From: Trichomonas vaginalis G3
Taxonomy: Eukaryota > Parabasalia > Trichomonadida > Trichomonadidae
NCBI RefSeq assembly: GCF_026262505.1
Contig: NC_067206.1
Span: 3,872,879-3,936,878, forward strand
DNA length: 64,000 bases
Direction: 5' to 3'
The stretch's first letter is position 1. Every line of letters starts with the position of its first letter. Below, piece by piece: positions 17,826 through 28,823 of the stretch. The notes beneath the pieces are model-generated. The model worked only from the letters and a program-made list of their open reading frames with translations. It searched no databases and was not told where the DNA came from. The position numbers and the translations under genes are program-made.

Positions 17826-20800
17826 ATGCCACGTAAGCTACGTAAGAATATACGTAAGAGGAAGAGAGCATTGAAACATCCAATAGTAAAACTGACACCA
17901 CAACAACAGTTGCAACAACAAATTATGAATGACCCCACTATGTTGCAACAAATGTCAAGCAACCCTATGCTTTTAAACCGAGTTATTGGTGCACAGAGTG
18001 GAGGTTTAAGAGCGGCACTTTTAGCGAAAATGGCAGGCTATGGTGGAGCTGCAGACGGAACAGCTTATAACCCTCAAAGTCAAATGAATTTGAGTTCACT
18101 CAAAAATCAAATAACAGATGTCAAAAAGTCAAACATAGACATACAGAAGCAAATAAGTGAAAACGAAAAGAAACTAGAATATGACAGACACACAAAGAAA
18201 CTCAATGAGTTAAACGTAGAGAAAAAGAAGAAAGAAGAACAACTGAAAGAACTAAGTACAGAGGAATATGCAAAAAAAGTGTCAGAAAAAGCAGCAGAAG
18301 TAGCAAAAATGGAACAAGATGTCATAAATTTGAAAAACCATACTACTCAATATAAAATACTGAAAGATGAAGAGATAAAACAAAAAGCCCTGAAGACATA
18401 TATGGATAGCGATGAGTATAAAAAAGAAGTTGAAGCAAATGTAAAGGCAGAAAAACTTTTACAGTTGCAAAACCAAACCGTACAGTATGAAAACTTAGCA
18501 CAAGAAAGTAAAAATAACGACGCGGCTATGCAAAAGGCAATGAAAAGCGCAGAATATATAAAAGCTAACAATGACTGGTTAGATGCCCAAGCCAACGCTA
18601 AAGCAGCCCAACTCATAGGGTCAATAAGGACAAAAATACAAGCGGATGAAGATAGTTCAAATGAAGCTTTAACAAATGCTGACTTTAAGAACGCTTTCGA
18701 AGCTCTTCATAGTAAGGTGAAACAAGTGAACGACTTCTCATCTGGAAAGAAACTGAAGTCTGAAGGTTTCGACAAAGAGTTAAAAGAAGTAGCACAAAAT
18801 ATGACGAAAATAACAGATGCAGCAACGAGACAGGCAGTTCAAAGTGCCTATGACGCCGTTAGAGCAACTGTTGTGAAAAGTCAAGAAAAAGAGTTACAAC
18901 AGACCAAAACAGACCTAGTAAATGCTTTCTTAAAAACGAAAAGTCAGGTAGGACATTACGCTGCAGATGGAACATATGTGCCAGCTGGTGGAACTTATAT
19001 ACCACCAAACCCTCCAAGAGAAGCACCTGCACCAGGACTACCTAAAACATTTACATCGTCACATGGACACAGACACAGGCATGCACAACAACCAGCACAA
19101 CAACCACCTCCACAACCAGCACAACAACCAACACAACAACCAGCACAGCAACCAACAGTTCAAAACCCTGCACAACAACAACCACAAACAGAGCAAGGAC
19201 ATAAAAGAAGTAGAGAACAAGGAAACCAAGAATTCTTAAAAATGCTTAAAGAAGAGTGTGGTTTCCCAGATACTGTTGACTTTAGTGACAGATATAAAGA
19301 AGCTATTGGAAAGTTCAAGGATGGAAATACTGACCCGAACCTATTTAGCTTTATGGCTCAGCACCAAAACGGATATAATCTCAAACCTGGAAAATACAAG
19401 CTCGCTAAGGGATATGATTTAATAGCATATCATCCAAATGACATGGATGAATTTACTCCGAGATATTTGATGTCAGAGCTAAATGACAATTCAACTTTCG
19501 TCATGAAACGCGTAAAAAATAGAGACGGAACGAAAGAACAAAAGCTTATGAATGCGGATGACGTAGATAGGGAAATTGTTGAAAACGGTCTCGGAATATA
19601 TGAAATGCCAGCAGATGAGGTACAAGAAACTCCACAGGAAGAAGTTCAGATACAACCAGACATGGAAGAAATAGTTCAGCAACAACAGCTAGAAGAGCCT
19701 GAAGGAAACGAACAAGTCCTTCCTTTGGAAACTAACTTCACAGAACTAGATGAAGATTTGGAACAGCCGAAAAATCTTGACCCTCAACAAGAGTATGCGG
19801 AGAATATGGAATATTTCCAAGAGTCTAAAAAAAATTCGGCTGACATAGTAGAAGAATATCGAAAAATGTTTGCCGACATACAAAAGACTCCACACCAGAT
19901 GAAAATATTCAGCATAGAATGGAAGAACTGAAAAAAAATGTACACAAATACAACAACCCTTTTTACTTACGAGCATTTAACGTTCAATCTTCGGATGAAC
20001 TCGGTGAAAATAAAAGGTTAAATTTCAAGAAAACATATAGAAATGAAACATTGTTTAAAGTTCATTCAGAACCTAACCAAGATGGAAACAAACCTACTTT
20101 TGTTTCTGCAGACGATGGAACTACAATGAGATGGGGTCATAAAGCTAATCCGGATAGGTGGTTCATAAACTTACAACCACAATTCCAAGAAGTTGTAGAC
20201 GCAATGGAAGTCAATGGTGAACGAGATATAGCTGGTATTTTAAGCGCGGCTTTAATGCCATTGAAAGATATGAAACATGCAGATATTTTGGACCAGTATG
20301 AAATGAACATGGCTGATGGAAATATAACACCTGACGTTCTAGAACATTTATCTCAAAGAACTACACAGAACCATAAAGATGGTATATTTGGTGAAGAGTT
20401 TAGAAAGAAAGTTATGGACAGAGAAGGAAGAGAACCTATTGTACATGACCTTGCAAATGAAAGTTTACAAAATGTCATAAAAACTTACTTTGCAGACAAT
20501 GAACCGAGAAGGGATGAATATTTAAGAAAACTCAAATGGACAGTACCAAATGAAATGTTAGTATTGAAAAACATGTTCCTTGACAAAATAAAACCAACTA
20601 CAGAAATAAACGACGCAAGACTGAAAGATTGGGTAAAAGCTTTCCCATTCACAAAAGATATAGTTGGTAACATGGAAAGAAAACCAGAATGGCTACAAAA
20701 ACATATATTTGGAAACGAGCATATTCCATATGGACAGGCACTGTTTGAAGAGCTTGAACCGGAAACTCAGGAAAGAGTCATGCAAACAATACGCGAAGAC

Positions 20801-21055
20801 TCAAATACAGACTATGACAAACTCTTTCTAGGATATAGGTTACCTGAGATGGGCGACCAGAGCCAAAAGGCAAAAAGGACATGGGAAATTTGCAACATAC
20901 TAGATGAACATAATGCAAAGATGCAACAACTTCAAGCAGAGGGCAATGAAGGAAAAAGAAGAGTTAAAAACTCAGTCAGGAAGAAAGTAAAGCTTGGTCC
21001 ACGTGGGTTCTATTATGCATATAAATCCAACTATTCTATATTTTTACCCATATGA
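17826..21055 (+). pseudogene. Large basic/coiled-coil virion-type protein gene, about one break
   Basis: Basic N-terminus (RKLRKNIRKRKRALK), methionine/glutamine stretch, coiled-coil of about 230 residues (ENEKKLEYDRHTKKLNELN and onward), then the segment HYAADGTYVPAGGTYIPPNP, a histidine/arginine motif GHRHRHA, and a P/Q repeat region whose length differs in every copy. After that comes a globular half ending in a lysine-rich tail (KNSVRKKVKLGP). It lies 1 bp from the major capsid start. A core, scaffold or DNA-condensing protein is plausible from the basic ends and position. No database family is recognised. Confidence 0.78.
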
Positions 21056-21056
21056 A

Positions 21057-22664
21057 ATGTACGCCGCTCAGAATATAACGCCAACAGTTTTGGATGCCAT
21101 GAATGGAAATGTTTCCGAATGGTATAACGAATGCGACAATGCCATTAGAAGGTCAGAAATAGTTCCTGGAACTTACGAATATACAACTGCTGTTTCTTAT
21201 GGAAACGTAGGTGAGTTTGGAGAAGGTTCTTCAACAACAGTAGATATTGCTTGCGACAGGTTTCATATAATTTCTATTGACAACTCTTTCTTATACGTGG
21301 AACAAGACATTGAAATAAAACCTTCTGCCAAGTTGTCTGACAAGAAAGGTTGCAATGGAATTTTCTATGTCGGATACCAATATGCTCCAGAAGTTTTCAT
21401 GGGATATAAGATATATTCTAACTCTGATTTAGTTCAAACAGTAACATGGGCAAACTATGAATGGTTCGCTTTGAGAAACTCAGTACAACCACAAGCTAGA
21501 GAACAAACAGACCAGTATGCAACTATTGAGAAAATAAGAAGACTTGACCCTAACGTTCCAGGAGTTTATGTTAACCTTTCTGGTTCAGATGGAACTGCTG
21601 CCACTAAAGTAAAACTGAAACTTAGAGTTCCTTTGTCATCTTTCCTCATCTTCAGGTTTTTAAGATACTTGCCAAACTGGGCAGGAAAAATTTCTATCGA
21701 ACTTACTCCAAGCAAAAATAACTTAGTCATTGCACCAACACAAGACCCATTCACTCTTACAGACGTAAAGGGAACAAATAAAACGTCATTCGCCGAATTT
21801 TGCAAAGACAAAGTTGACTTAGACTTTGGTTTCTCAAACCTCAACACTGAAGTAAACTATTATTTCAATGCTGCTGGAGATGCTTGGGACCCAGTTAAGT
21901 TCACATGCGAAAAATTTGAATGCAAGAGAATAGAAAGCAGACTTGCAGTCTATATGTTGGACCCAGATATTTCAAATGCTTTAGCTGCCAAATATATTGC
22001 AGTTCCACTTATGTTCCCTATACACCAAATATCTGTCAAAGACTTTGCAGGTGAAGTTGGAAACCAAAGTGCTGACCCAGGTGCAAGAACAGATATTGCT
22101 TTAACAACTGCAATGAAACATGCAGATACTATGTTTGTACTGTTCAGACGAACTATAAATGACTATTCTTGTTTCTACAACCCTGGTATTAAATACCATA
22201 TAAACATAGATGGCAAATATTATCCAAGAGAAGAATATTCTACAGTTGAGGATATGAGGTCATACAACTTGACATTAGATGCTATGAACTTTAACAACAA
22301 CTTCACAACAACCATTAACCCTGAAATGCAAAGTTCTATTATGCCATATGTGAAAGTATGGACTCATACAGGAGGTCAAAAAACTCAATATACAAATGGA
22401 GACCGTTCAAACTTTTGGCTTGGCATTCCATTTGCTGACTCAGAAGACTTTATGGGTGGTATTTCAACTGTTGGTACTGTACAAATACAATATACTGGTG
22501 ACAGAGACGGTCCAGATGAATTGAGAGCAAAGAAGTTTACAAAACCAATAGCACTTTTCACGGAAGATGCTCTTTTGAAGATTCGTTCGATGAAACCTGC
22601 TGGGGCTCCTCAGATTGGCATAACGACAGCTTCCATCGAGCAGATTTTGGCAGCAGGTCAGTAA
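21057..22664 (+). CDS. Major capsid protein
   Basis: 535 aa from MYAAQNITPTVLDAMNGNV; this ATG is preferred because an in-frame extension upstream overlaps the previous gene. The protein is beta-rich throughout, low in lysine runs, with segments such as IDNSFLYVEQDIEIKP, GKISIELTPSKNNLVIAP and SSIMPYVKVWTHTGGQKT. Length and position correspond to the double jelly-roll capsid of Polintons, though the fold is inferred. This copy reads as a single frame, unlike E1 and E3. The C-terminus (PAGAPQIGITTASIEQILAA) overlaps the antisense small gene. Confidence 0.82.
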   Translation: MYAAQNITPTVLDAMNGNVSEWYNECDNAIRRSEIVPGTYEYTTAVSYGNVGEFGEGSSTTVDIACDRFHIISIDNSFLYVEQDIEIKPSAKLSDKKGCNGIFYVGYQYAPEVFMGYKIYSNSDLVQTVTWANYEWFALRNSVQPQAREQTDQYATIEKIRRLDPNVPGVYVNLSGSDGTAATKVKLKLRVPLSSFLIFRFLRYLPNWAGKISIELTPSKNNLVIAPTQDPFTLTDVKGTNKTSFAEFCKDKVDLDFGFSNLNTEVNYYFNAAGDAWDPVKFTCEKFECKRIESRLAVYMLDPDISNALAAKYIAVPLMFPIHQISVKDFAGEVGNQSADPGARTDIALTTAMKHADTMFVLFRRTINDYSCFYNPGIKYHINIDGKYYPREEYSTVEDMRSYNLTLDAMNFNNNFTTTINPEMQSSIMPYVKVWTHTGGQKTQYTNGDRSNFWLGIPFADSEDFMGGISTVGTVQIQYTGDRDGPDELRAKKFTKPIALFTEDALLKIRSMKPAGAPQIGITTASIEQILAAGQ

Positions 22665-22669
22665 GTTGT

Positions 22670-22980
22670 TCTTGAACTGACTTCTCTCCGTCAAATATTG
22701 ACAGTACGCCAGTTTTGACATAATATTGTAAGATAAACTTACCTTTAGAAATATCTGTAAGTTTTGAAGTTATATTTTTGTCTGCTTCAAGAACTTTCAC
22801 CATTTCAGTTATACCAACTTTCTTTGCTTTATGAAAATATTTTTGGTTCAGCAAAAGACTGCTATTCTATAACATTTTACCATTGTTTGTATAAAGAACT
22901 ATTCTGTCAATGTATTTGTATTGTTTGTGTGTGTAAACTTTGTTCTGCTTCAATTCGAAGAGATACTCGAATGCGTCCAT
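22670..22980 (-). pseudogene. Small opposite-strand gene, broken copy
   Basis: Starts MDAFEYLFELKQNKVYTHKQ, later GITEMVKVLEADKNITSKL. It converges on the capsid gene and diverges from the following ~190-aa gene with only ~18 bp between starts. About two breaks. Function unknown. Confidence 0.5.
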
Positions 22981-22998
22981 ATTTTTATTCTAAGTAAA

Positions 22999-23580
22999 AT
23001 GTCATTTCCGAAAAATAGAAGCGTGAGTGTTTCAAAAGGTTTAATGGCGGTGGCAGATGTGAAGTTAAATTCACCAACTCAAACAAACAGTCAAAGTGTT
23101 GTTGTCAATGTCAAAGACAGAGATGTTGAAGTGGGGAAACCATACGAAGACGAAGATGGTATAACAATTGTTCCTGTAAAAGAACAACCAACATATCCTG
23201 AAGTTAGCAGAGACTTAAGTTCTGTTGCAGATATTCGAAACGACTACCAACAACTGAAAGACAAACTTCAAACTCAGGAGAAGATTTGTCAAGCTTTAAG
23301 TATAATGTTAAACTTGTCGAACAAACACCTGTAAAAGTGAACTCATATGTTCATTGCACCTCATGAAGTCTTGAAAGAACTATTGAAACTTTTGACAGAG
23401 GCAGACGATATAAACATCAAAGAAATAGAACCCGACATTAGTTGCTGTGGTGTTTCATATAATGTCATTGACAAGATATACGTTATGAAAGGAGGTGAAA
23501 CGTTGAACTTAAAGTATAGTTTCCCAGACGTCATAAAATATTTGACGACCACAAACATTTCATTAAAATTTATTTGCTAA
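22999..23580 (+). pseudogene. Maverick conserved ~190-aa protein, broken copy
   Basis: Same gene as at 8,346-8,926, starting MSFPKNRSVSVSKG. The middle is coiled-coil-like and the C-terminal part carries a CCG motif. One or two breaks. The starts of this gene and the antisense small gene share the short T-rich spacer ATATTTTTATTCTAAGTAAA. Confidence 0.65.
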
Positions 23581-23601
23581 GTAAATGGCAAAGAAGACAT
23601 A

Positions 23602-24384
23602 ATGGTTTATACTATTACGACTAAAAACCCTGAGTCATATAATTCTATAACAACAAACTTACAAAGTCCTCAAGGACGATATTGTAAACTGACCTTAAAC
23701 ACGATGACGACTAAAGCCTGTTTTGCTCTTTTGACACCAGAAGATTTTATTGTTGTGAATGGTAAAAAATACTCCTTTGAAGATACTTACTCAGATATAC
23801 CACCAACAGGTTTTGTTGACTTATTTAATACTTTAAGGACGGATGTAACATGTGCTGCAACTAGAGCAGGTTTCATTATGTTTGGATGTCCGACTGAGTT
23901 TAGTATAAACGATATGAGCTATAATACAAAACTTATATCTGGTTTTTACTACCAACAGTTTCCTATAACAGGAAAAGGTGTCATACAAGGAATGTCTGTT
24001 CCATTGACTTTAAGTACACCTATTTTATATATTGTTTCAAACTTAGGTTCAAAGTGCTATTCGAATGTCGACAGAAACTACTATGACCAAAAGATACTCA
24101 TGCGTATAAACAACACATTCTCTGCTGGTTTGCCTATTGTTCATTCGAATGCAGAGTTTTCAGCTTTAGTAAACTCAAACACTTTAGCAAACATAAACTT
24201 AACCTTAGTCGACGCAAACTTTGTTCCTGTAAAACTTTTATGTCCTATGTATTTGTCAATGACGGCAGAAAGTTTCGAATTGGAAGATGCAACTGGTGAA
24301 AGTATTGTATTACAAGAACAACTTCAACAACAAATAGCTCAAGAACAACAAATGCAACAAATGGAACAACAAAGTCAAGAATAA
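23602..24384 (+). CDS. Probable minor capsid (penton) protein
   Basis: 260 aa from MVYTITTKNPES; a slightly earlier start is used in the other copies (MAEDI). It is beta-rich, with conserved FIMFGCPTEFSIND and GLPIVHSNAEFSALVN, and a Q-rich tail (QQQIAQEQQMQQMEQQ) shorter than in E1. Reads as one frame. It is followed by the T-run leader of the helicase gene 28 bp later. Confidence 0.68.
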   Translation: MVYTITTKNPESYNSITTNLQSPQGRYCKLTLNTMTTKACFALLTPEDFIVVNGKKYSFEDTYSDIPPTGFVDLFNTLRTDVTCAATRAGFIMFGCPTEFSINDMSYNTKLISGFYYQQFPITGKGVIQGMSVPLTLSTPILYIVSNLGSKCYSNVDRNYYDQKILMRINNTFSAGLPIVHSNAEFSALVNSNTLANINLTLVDANFVPVKLLCPMYLSMTAESFELEDATGESIVLQEQLQQQIAQEQQMQQMEQQSQE

Positions 24385-24412
24385 AAAAAAATATTTTTTT
24401 ATTTTTATAAAA

Positions 24413-25646
24413 ATGTACAGAATAGATGTTTCAGATTTTTATGACTTCCAAGCATTCAGAAATATGTGTCCATTTCGAGACTATAACAAAGCAGTCGAGA
24501 ATTTGAAACGTTTAGTCATTTATGTTGACTCTGCCCCAGAATGTTATGTCATGAAAGAATGGGATGTAGTCTTTAACAAACCTAAAGCAACAATAGTTTC
24601 AGAACAAGAATGTAGACAGAAACTTAAGAAAATAAAGTTGTACAAGTTGGCATGAAGATGTTAGATGCTTGGATATCTTATTGTCAAAGTTAGAAGATTT
24701 TTCAGTTCGAGGTATAAAGTTCTATACACCTTCTCCAAACTTCTATTCTATCTTCACTGGATATAAATATGAACAAGTAGAATGGAAAGAAAATATTATA
24801 GAAGCTTGGTTAGACCATGTCAAAGAAATTATATGCAATGGAAACGAAAGAGTCTATGAGTATATCTTATGTTGGTTTGCAAACATCTTACAACATCCAA
24901 GTGCTAAGAATGAAACTGCTCTCATTATAATTGGAAAACAAGGAACAGGTAAGAACACATTCTTTACAGATATTTTGTGCAAACTGTTAGAGGGCTATTC
25001 GAACCCGAATATGACAAACTTAGAAAACATCTGCGGTAAATTTAACTCTTCAATAGAGAATATGAAACTTATAGTATGTAACGAACTTCAAAGTATAGAT
25101 ACAACAAAGGTTTTAAACTCAGATGCTTTGAAGAGTCTTATAACAGACAAAGTTGGAGTTGTTGAAAGAAAGTATAGAGACCAAAGAGTTTGCGAAAATG
25201 TTGCAAATTTCATCATGGTTTCAAACAACGCCGTTCCGATGAAGTTAGAAAGTTCTGACAGAAGATATGTAGTTGTCAGAACGTCAGAAGCTCATATGCA
25301 AGATACAGAATATTTTGACGACTTAGCAGAAACTTTGACATCTGACTTTTACAACCACTTGTTCTCATATTTCATGACATTAGATATTTCTAAGTTCAAT
25401 CCAAGACAAATTCCACATACCGAAGAGAGACAAACATTGTTAGAAGCAAACAAGAGTGTATATGAACTGTTTATAGATGAGACTAACTTTGAGTGTTTAG
25501 ATGAAAGGTCATTGTACGATTCGTATAAACAGTATTGTCAAGAGTATGGTTATATGACAGCGTCTAAACGAACATTCTTGGCAAATGTCAAAAGTCTTTT
25601 AGATGTTCAGAATGGTGTATATACAAAGAAAAATTTTTCTGAGTAA
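24413..25646 (+). pseudogene. SF3 helicase (D5-like), broken copy
   Basis: Same motifs as the intact E3 gene (GKQGTGKN, FIMVSNN, SSDRRYVVV). About one break, in the N-terminal part; the ATPase core and C-terminal winged-helix region read through. Unlike in E1 and E3, this copy is followed by an extra small gene related to its own C-terminal domain. Confidence 0.88.
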
Positions 25647-25682
25647 ATTTTAAAAACAGTATTTTTTTATCCGATAGAAAAG

Positions 25683-26000
25683 ATGACAGAAAAATTAACT
25701 TTTTACATAGCGCCAGACCCTTCTTGCCCACATCTTTTTAAGCCACAAAGCGAAATTCCACAAACAGAAGAAAGCGAAATTCCACAAACAGAAGAAACAT
25801 ATAGAGACCTAGATAACGAAAATGGATATGCGCTATTCTGGTTAGATTGTCCTTATGAAATGTATGAAAAAAAGGCTTTATATGAAGAATATAGAAAATA
25901 TTGTCATGAAAACGATATAAGACCAAGCTCTAGAGAAAAATTCTATGCTAGTATAAAACATCTTTTCGAAGTTCGGAATGGCAAATATAGAAAGAAATAA
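25683..26000 (+). CDS. Stand-alone winged-helix protein related to the helicase C-terminus
   Basis: 105 aa present only in E2. Residues ~55-105 (ALYEEYRKYCHENDIRPSSR, then HLFEVRNGKY) align with the last ~50 residues of the helicase (SLYDSYKQYCQEYGYMTASK, then SLLDVQNGVY). The N-terminus carries a tandem repeat EIPQTEES/EIPQTEET. It is bracketed by near-identical copies of the leader TTTTTTTATCCGATAGAAAA, so it arose by a local duplication that brought its own promoter. It probably binds DNA and might modulate replication; that is inference. Confidence 0.7.
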   Translation: MTEKLTFYIAPDPSCPHLFKPQSEIPQTEESEIPQTEETYRDLDNENGYALFWLDCPYEMYEKKALYEEYRKYCHENDIRPSSREKFYASIKHLFEVRNGKYRKK

Positions 26001-26049
26001 TTTTTCTGAGTAAATTTTAAAAAAAATATTTTTTTATCCGATAGAAAAG

Positions 26050-26469
26050 ATGACGAAATATATTTCAGTCAACAAATATATGTCAGGACTTAAAGAAGAA
26101 CTAGACCCATTCGCTTATTTGAATGTTTACTTCTACCATTTTGAAAAGTCTACATTTGACAAAGTTTGGAACATCGAACCAGTTAAGTTTGCTATTGTGA
26201 CTAAAAATGGTGCGAAATTTGAAGACTTAGACATAGAAGGTTTGTTAGCAGTCAAAGAAAATTTTGACAGAAGGTTCTCAAACCTTAAAGAAGGTAAAGC
26301 ATACAAACTTGTTATACCTTATGAACCAAAGAAAGCAGACGACTATGAATATTATGAGTCTAAGATAGTTGAAGTTCAAGGTAAATTGGGTAAAAAGATT
26401 TTAGAGTCTAAGCCAGTGTTTGCTCCTAAAGAGGAAGAGAACATTGACATTGACCCAGAAATGTTCTAA
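26050..26469 (+). CDS. Maverick conserved 139-aa protein
   Basis: Orthologue of the gene at 5,814-6,233, differing by a handful of residues, with the acidic C-terminus unchanged. Whole. It shares its stop-containing palindrome with the convergent gene that follows. Confidence 0.8.
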   Translation: MTKYISVNKYMSGLKEELDPFAYLNVYFYHFEKSTFDKVWNIEPVKFAIVTKNGAKFEDLDIEGLLAVKENFDRRFSNLKEGKAYKLVIPYEPKKADDYEYYESKIVEVQGKLGKKILESKPVFAPKEEENIDIDPEMF

Positions 26470-26488
26470 AAATAAAATTTTATTTTTA
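26467..26488. terminator. Palindrome holding both convergent stops
   Basis: Identical half-site TAAAAATAAAA and reverse complement, as at 5,795-5,816, ending both the 139-aa and the 153-aa genes. Confidence 0.6.
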
Positions 26489-26947
26489 CATGTCAAATTT
26501 CTTTTTCTCTGGAACTGGTTCAGGTTCTTTCTTCTCTTCTACTTTCTTTTCTTTCTTTTCTTTCTTTTCTCTCTTCTTCTTCTTTTCTGGTGGAGTTATG
26601 TCAAATTTCTCAGAACCATATTTATGTAAAAGTTCTTTGTCCTTTAATAGCTCTTCTATTCTGTTTTCTATTTCATCTTCAAGAACAGCGCATGTGCCTT
26701 CTTTGCATTCTAAGAACTTTTGTTGGACTTCATCTTTCCAATCGGCGTCATCTCTGTCAACAAGTCTGTCATTGACAAATTTTAAGACTGCTCTTTGTAA
26801 TGTTTTATGGTTCTTGTCATATTCCCAGAAACAGAACTTTAGAACAAATTCACCTTTCTTGTTTACACTATGTAAGATTTTATGGTCGACAGATGTTTTG
26901 CTGTCGAAAAGTTTGTCTCGAATATAGATAGCGAAATCGCTAGACAT
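26486..26947 (-). CDS. Maverick conserved ~150-aa protein, charged C-terminus
   Basis: 153 aa from MSSDFAIYIRDKLFD. Counterpart of the gene at 5,351-5,797, with a longer lysine/glutamate tail (EKKEKKEKKVEEKKEPEPVP). Divergent from the ATPase across 46 bp. Unknown function. Confidence 0.8.
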   Translation of the reverse strand: MSSDFAIYIRDKLFDSKTSVDHKILHSVNKKGEFVLKFCFWEYDKNHKTLQRAVLKFVNDRLVDRDDADWKDEVQQKFLECKEGTCAVLEDEIENRIEELLKDKELLHKYGSEKFDITPPEKKKKREKKEKKEKKVEEKKEPEPVPEKKKFDM

Positions 26948-27322
26948 TTTCAAAAAGATAAAAATTTTAATTTTTCTAAAAATATGTTAGAAAAAAAGTT
27001 TGCTGACATTGACAAAAAATTTGAGAATGTTTTAAACAAGAACAAGAGGAAGTTAGAAAATGCTCAGATAAAACCCATACATGAAAAGTTCTTATTTGCT
27101 CAGAATGGTATAACAGGTCTAATCGCACCACCTGGGTCGGGTAAGACTTTCACTTATCTTAAAATGGCTGCACAACAACAAGAACTAGATGAGAAGAACC
27201 CATTCTATGAGTTAGTTGTTATTTGTAGTACTTCTGGTCAATTTGACCAAACCGTCAATTCGTTCAAAGATATTATAAAGAAGTCTAAGTTAGTATGTAT
27301 AAAGGATACTGAGTTGTTAGAT

Positions 27323-28823
27323 GAGTGTGGTAGAATTTACGAAAAAGTGACACTAGAAAAGGTGACACTTAACCTTAAATTCCCAAACACTATTTTTTGA
27401 TTGTATTTTGTTATTTATATATTTATATATATATGTATATTTATATATGTATATATTTATATATGTATATATTTATATATGTATATATTTATATATGTAT
27501 ATATTTATATATGTATATATTTATTAGAAACTGCTTCATGCTGTGTTGAGTATTGTTGAATTGGAAACTGCTTCATGCTGCACTGAGTATTGTTGAATAA
27601 TTTGAAGTAGTGGTTTTTGAAATCAGCACCCCTATGAGAGCGCTGGCGACCGAAACACCACTAGTAAGATTGTGTATTAGAAACTGCTTCATGCTGTGTT
27701 GAGTAAGCTTCGATGTCTTTGTAGGATAGCTTTCTGAGAGCGAAACAAGATAGTGTTGAAAAAAAAAATTTGAAAATCTGAGAGACTGTGCAAGAGCCAA
27801 CGACCAAAACACTACCAGTAAGATACAGCAGTAGTAGCTGCTTCATGCTGCATTGAGTATTGTTGAATAATTTGAAGTAGTGGTTTTTGAAATCAGCACC
27901 CCTATGAGAGCGCTGGCGACCGAAACACCACTAGTAAGATTGTGTATTAGAAACTGCTTCATGCTGTGTTGAGTAAGCTTCGATGTCTTTGTAGGATAGC
28001 TTTCTGAGAGCGAAACAAGATAGTGTTGAAAAAAAATTTTGAAAATCTGAGAGACTGTGCAAGAGCCAACGACCAAAACACTACCAGTAAGATACAGCAG
28101 TAGTAGCTGCTTCATGCTGCATTGAGTATTGTTGAATAATTTGAAGTAGTGGTTTTTGAAATCAGCACCCCTATGAGAGCGCTGGCGACCGAAACACCAC
28201 TAGTAAGATTGTGTATTAGAAACTGCTTCATGCTGTGTTGAGTAAGCTTCGATGTCTTTGTAGGATAGCTTTCTGAGAGCGAAACAAGATAGTGTTGAAA
28301 AAAAAAATTTGAAAATCTGAGAGACTGTGCAAGAGCCAACGACCAAAACACTACCAGTAAGATACAGCAGTAGTAGCTGCTTCATGCTGCATTGAGTATT
28401 GTTGAATAATTTGAAGTAGTGGTTTTTGAAATCAGCACCCCTATGAGAGCGCTGGCGACCGAAACACCACTAGTAAGATTGTGTATTAGAAACTGCTTCA
28501 TGCTGTGTTGAGTAAGCTTCGATATCTTTATCAGACCACCTTTAAATTAACCACTCACATTCTCACTGTGGTCCATCTAAAATTTGTAAGCTTTATGACA
28601 TAAAATTATATTATATGCAGGATCCCACCTATTACTTAATCTTTTTGGAATAAATGTTTTATAATATTTATCGATTGATTGTAATTTTTTGTATAAAAAA
28701 AAGTTTTTTATTTATATTAAAAATATATTCGGTTAATGATATTATCTTATAATTTGTAAATAAATCTAGTAATAAAATAACTTTAATAGTTGGTGTCACT
28801 TTTTCGAAAATTCTGGTTTTTTC
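27323..28823. mobile_element. Non-autonomous TIR insertion in the ATPase gene
   Basis: Inverted ends of 22 bp, 27,332-27,353 and 28,793-28,814 (AGAATTT, A or T, CGAAAAAGTGACAC), one mismatch. The interior has no gene: a TATATATGTATATATT microsatellite, a ~270-bp tandem array and AT-rich DNA. The flanks are an 81-bp direct duplication of the target (27,242-27,322 and 28,824-28,904), far longer than a normal target-site duplication. The nine bases between each TIR and its flank do not match each other. Superfamily not assigned. Confidence 0.75.
27529..28530. repeat. Tandem array, ~270-bp unit
   Basis: Three full units and part of a fourth. Each unit contains CTGCTTCATGCTGCATTGAG, GAGAGCGCTGGCGACCGAAA and GAGACTGTGCAAGAGCCAAC. 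Within a unit the motif CTGCTTCATGCTG occurs twice, suggesting an older half-unit duplication. Units differ by only a few bases, mostly in an A run. Frames open across it on the minus strand repeat with the unit and look accidental. Confidence 0.85.

Noticed and set aside
27573-28385. Repeated 60-90-aa minus-strand frames in the 270-bp array
   Set aside because: They recur once per unit with shifting ends and have no coding character.
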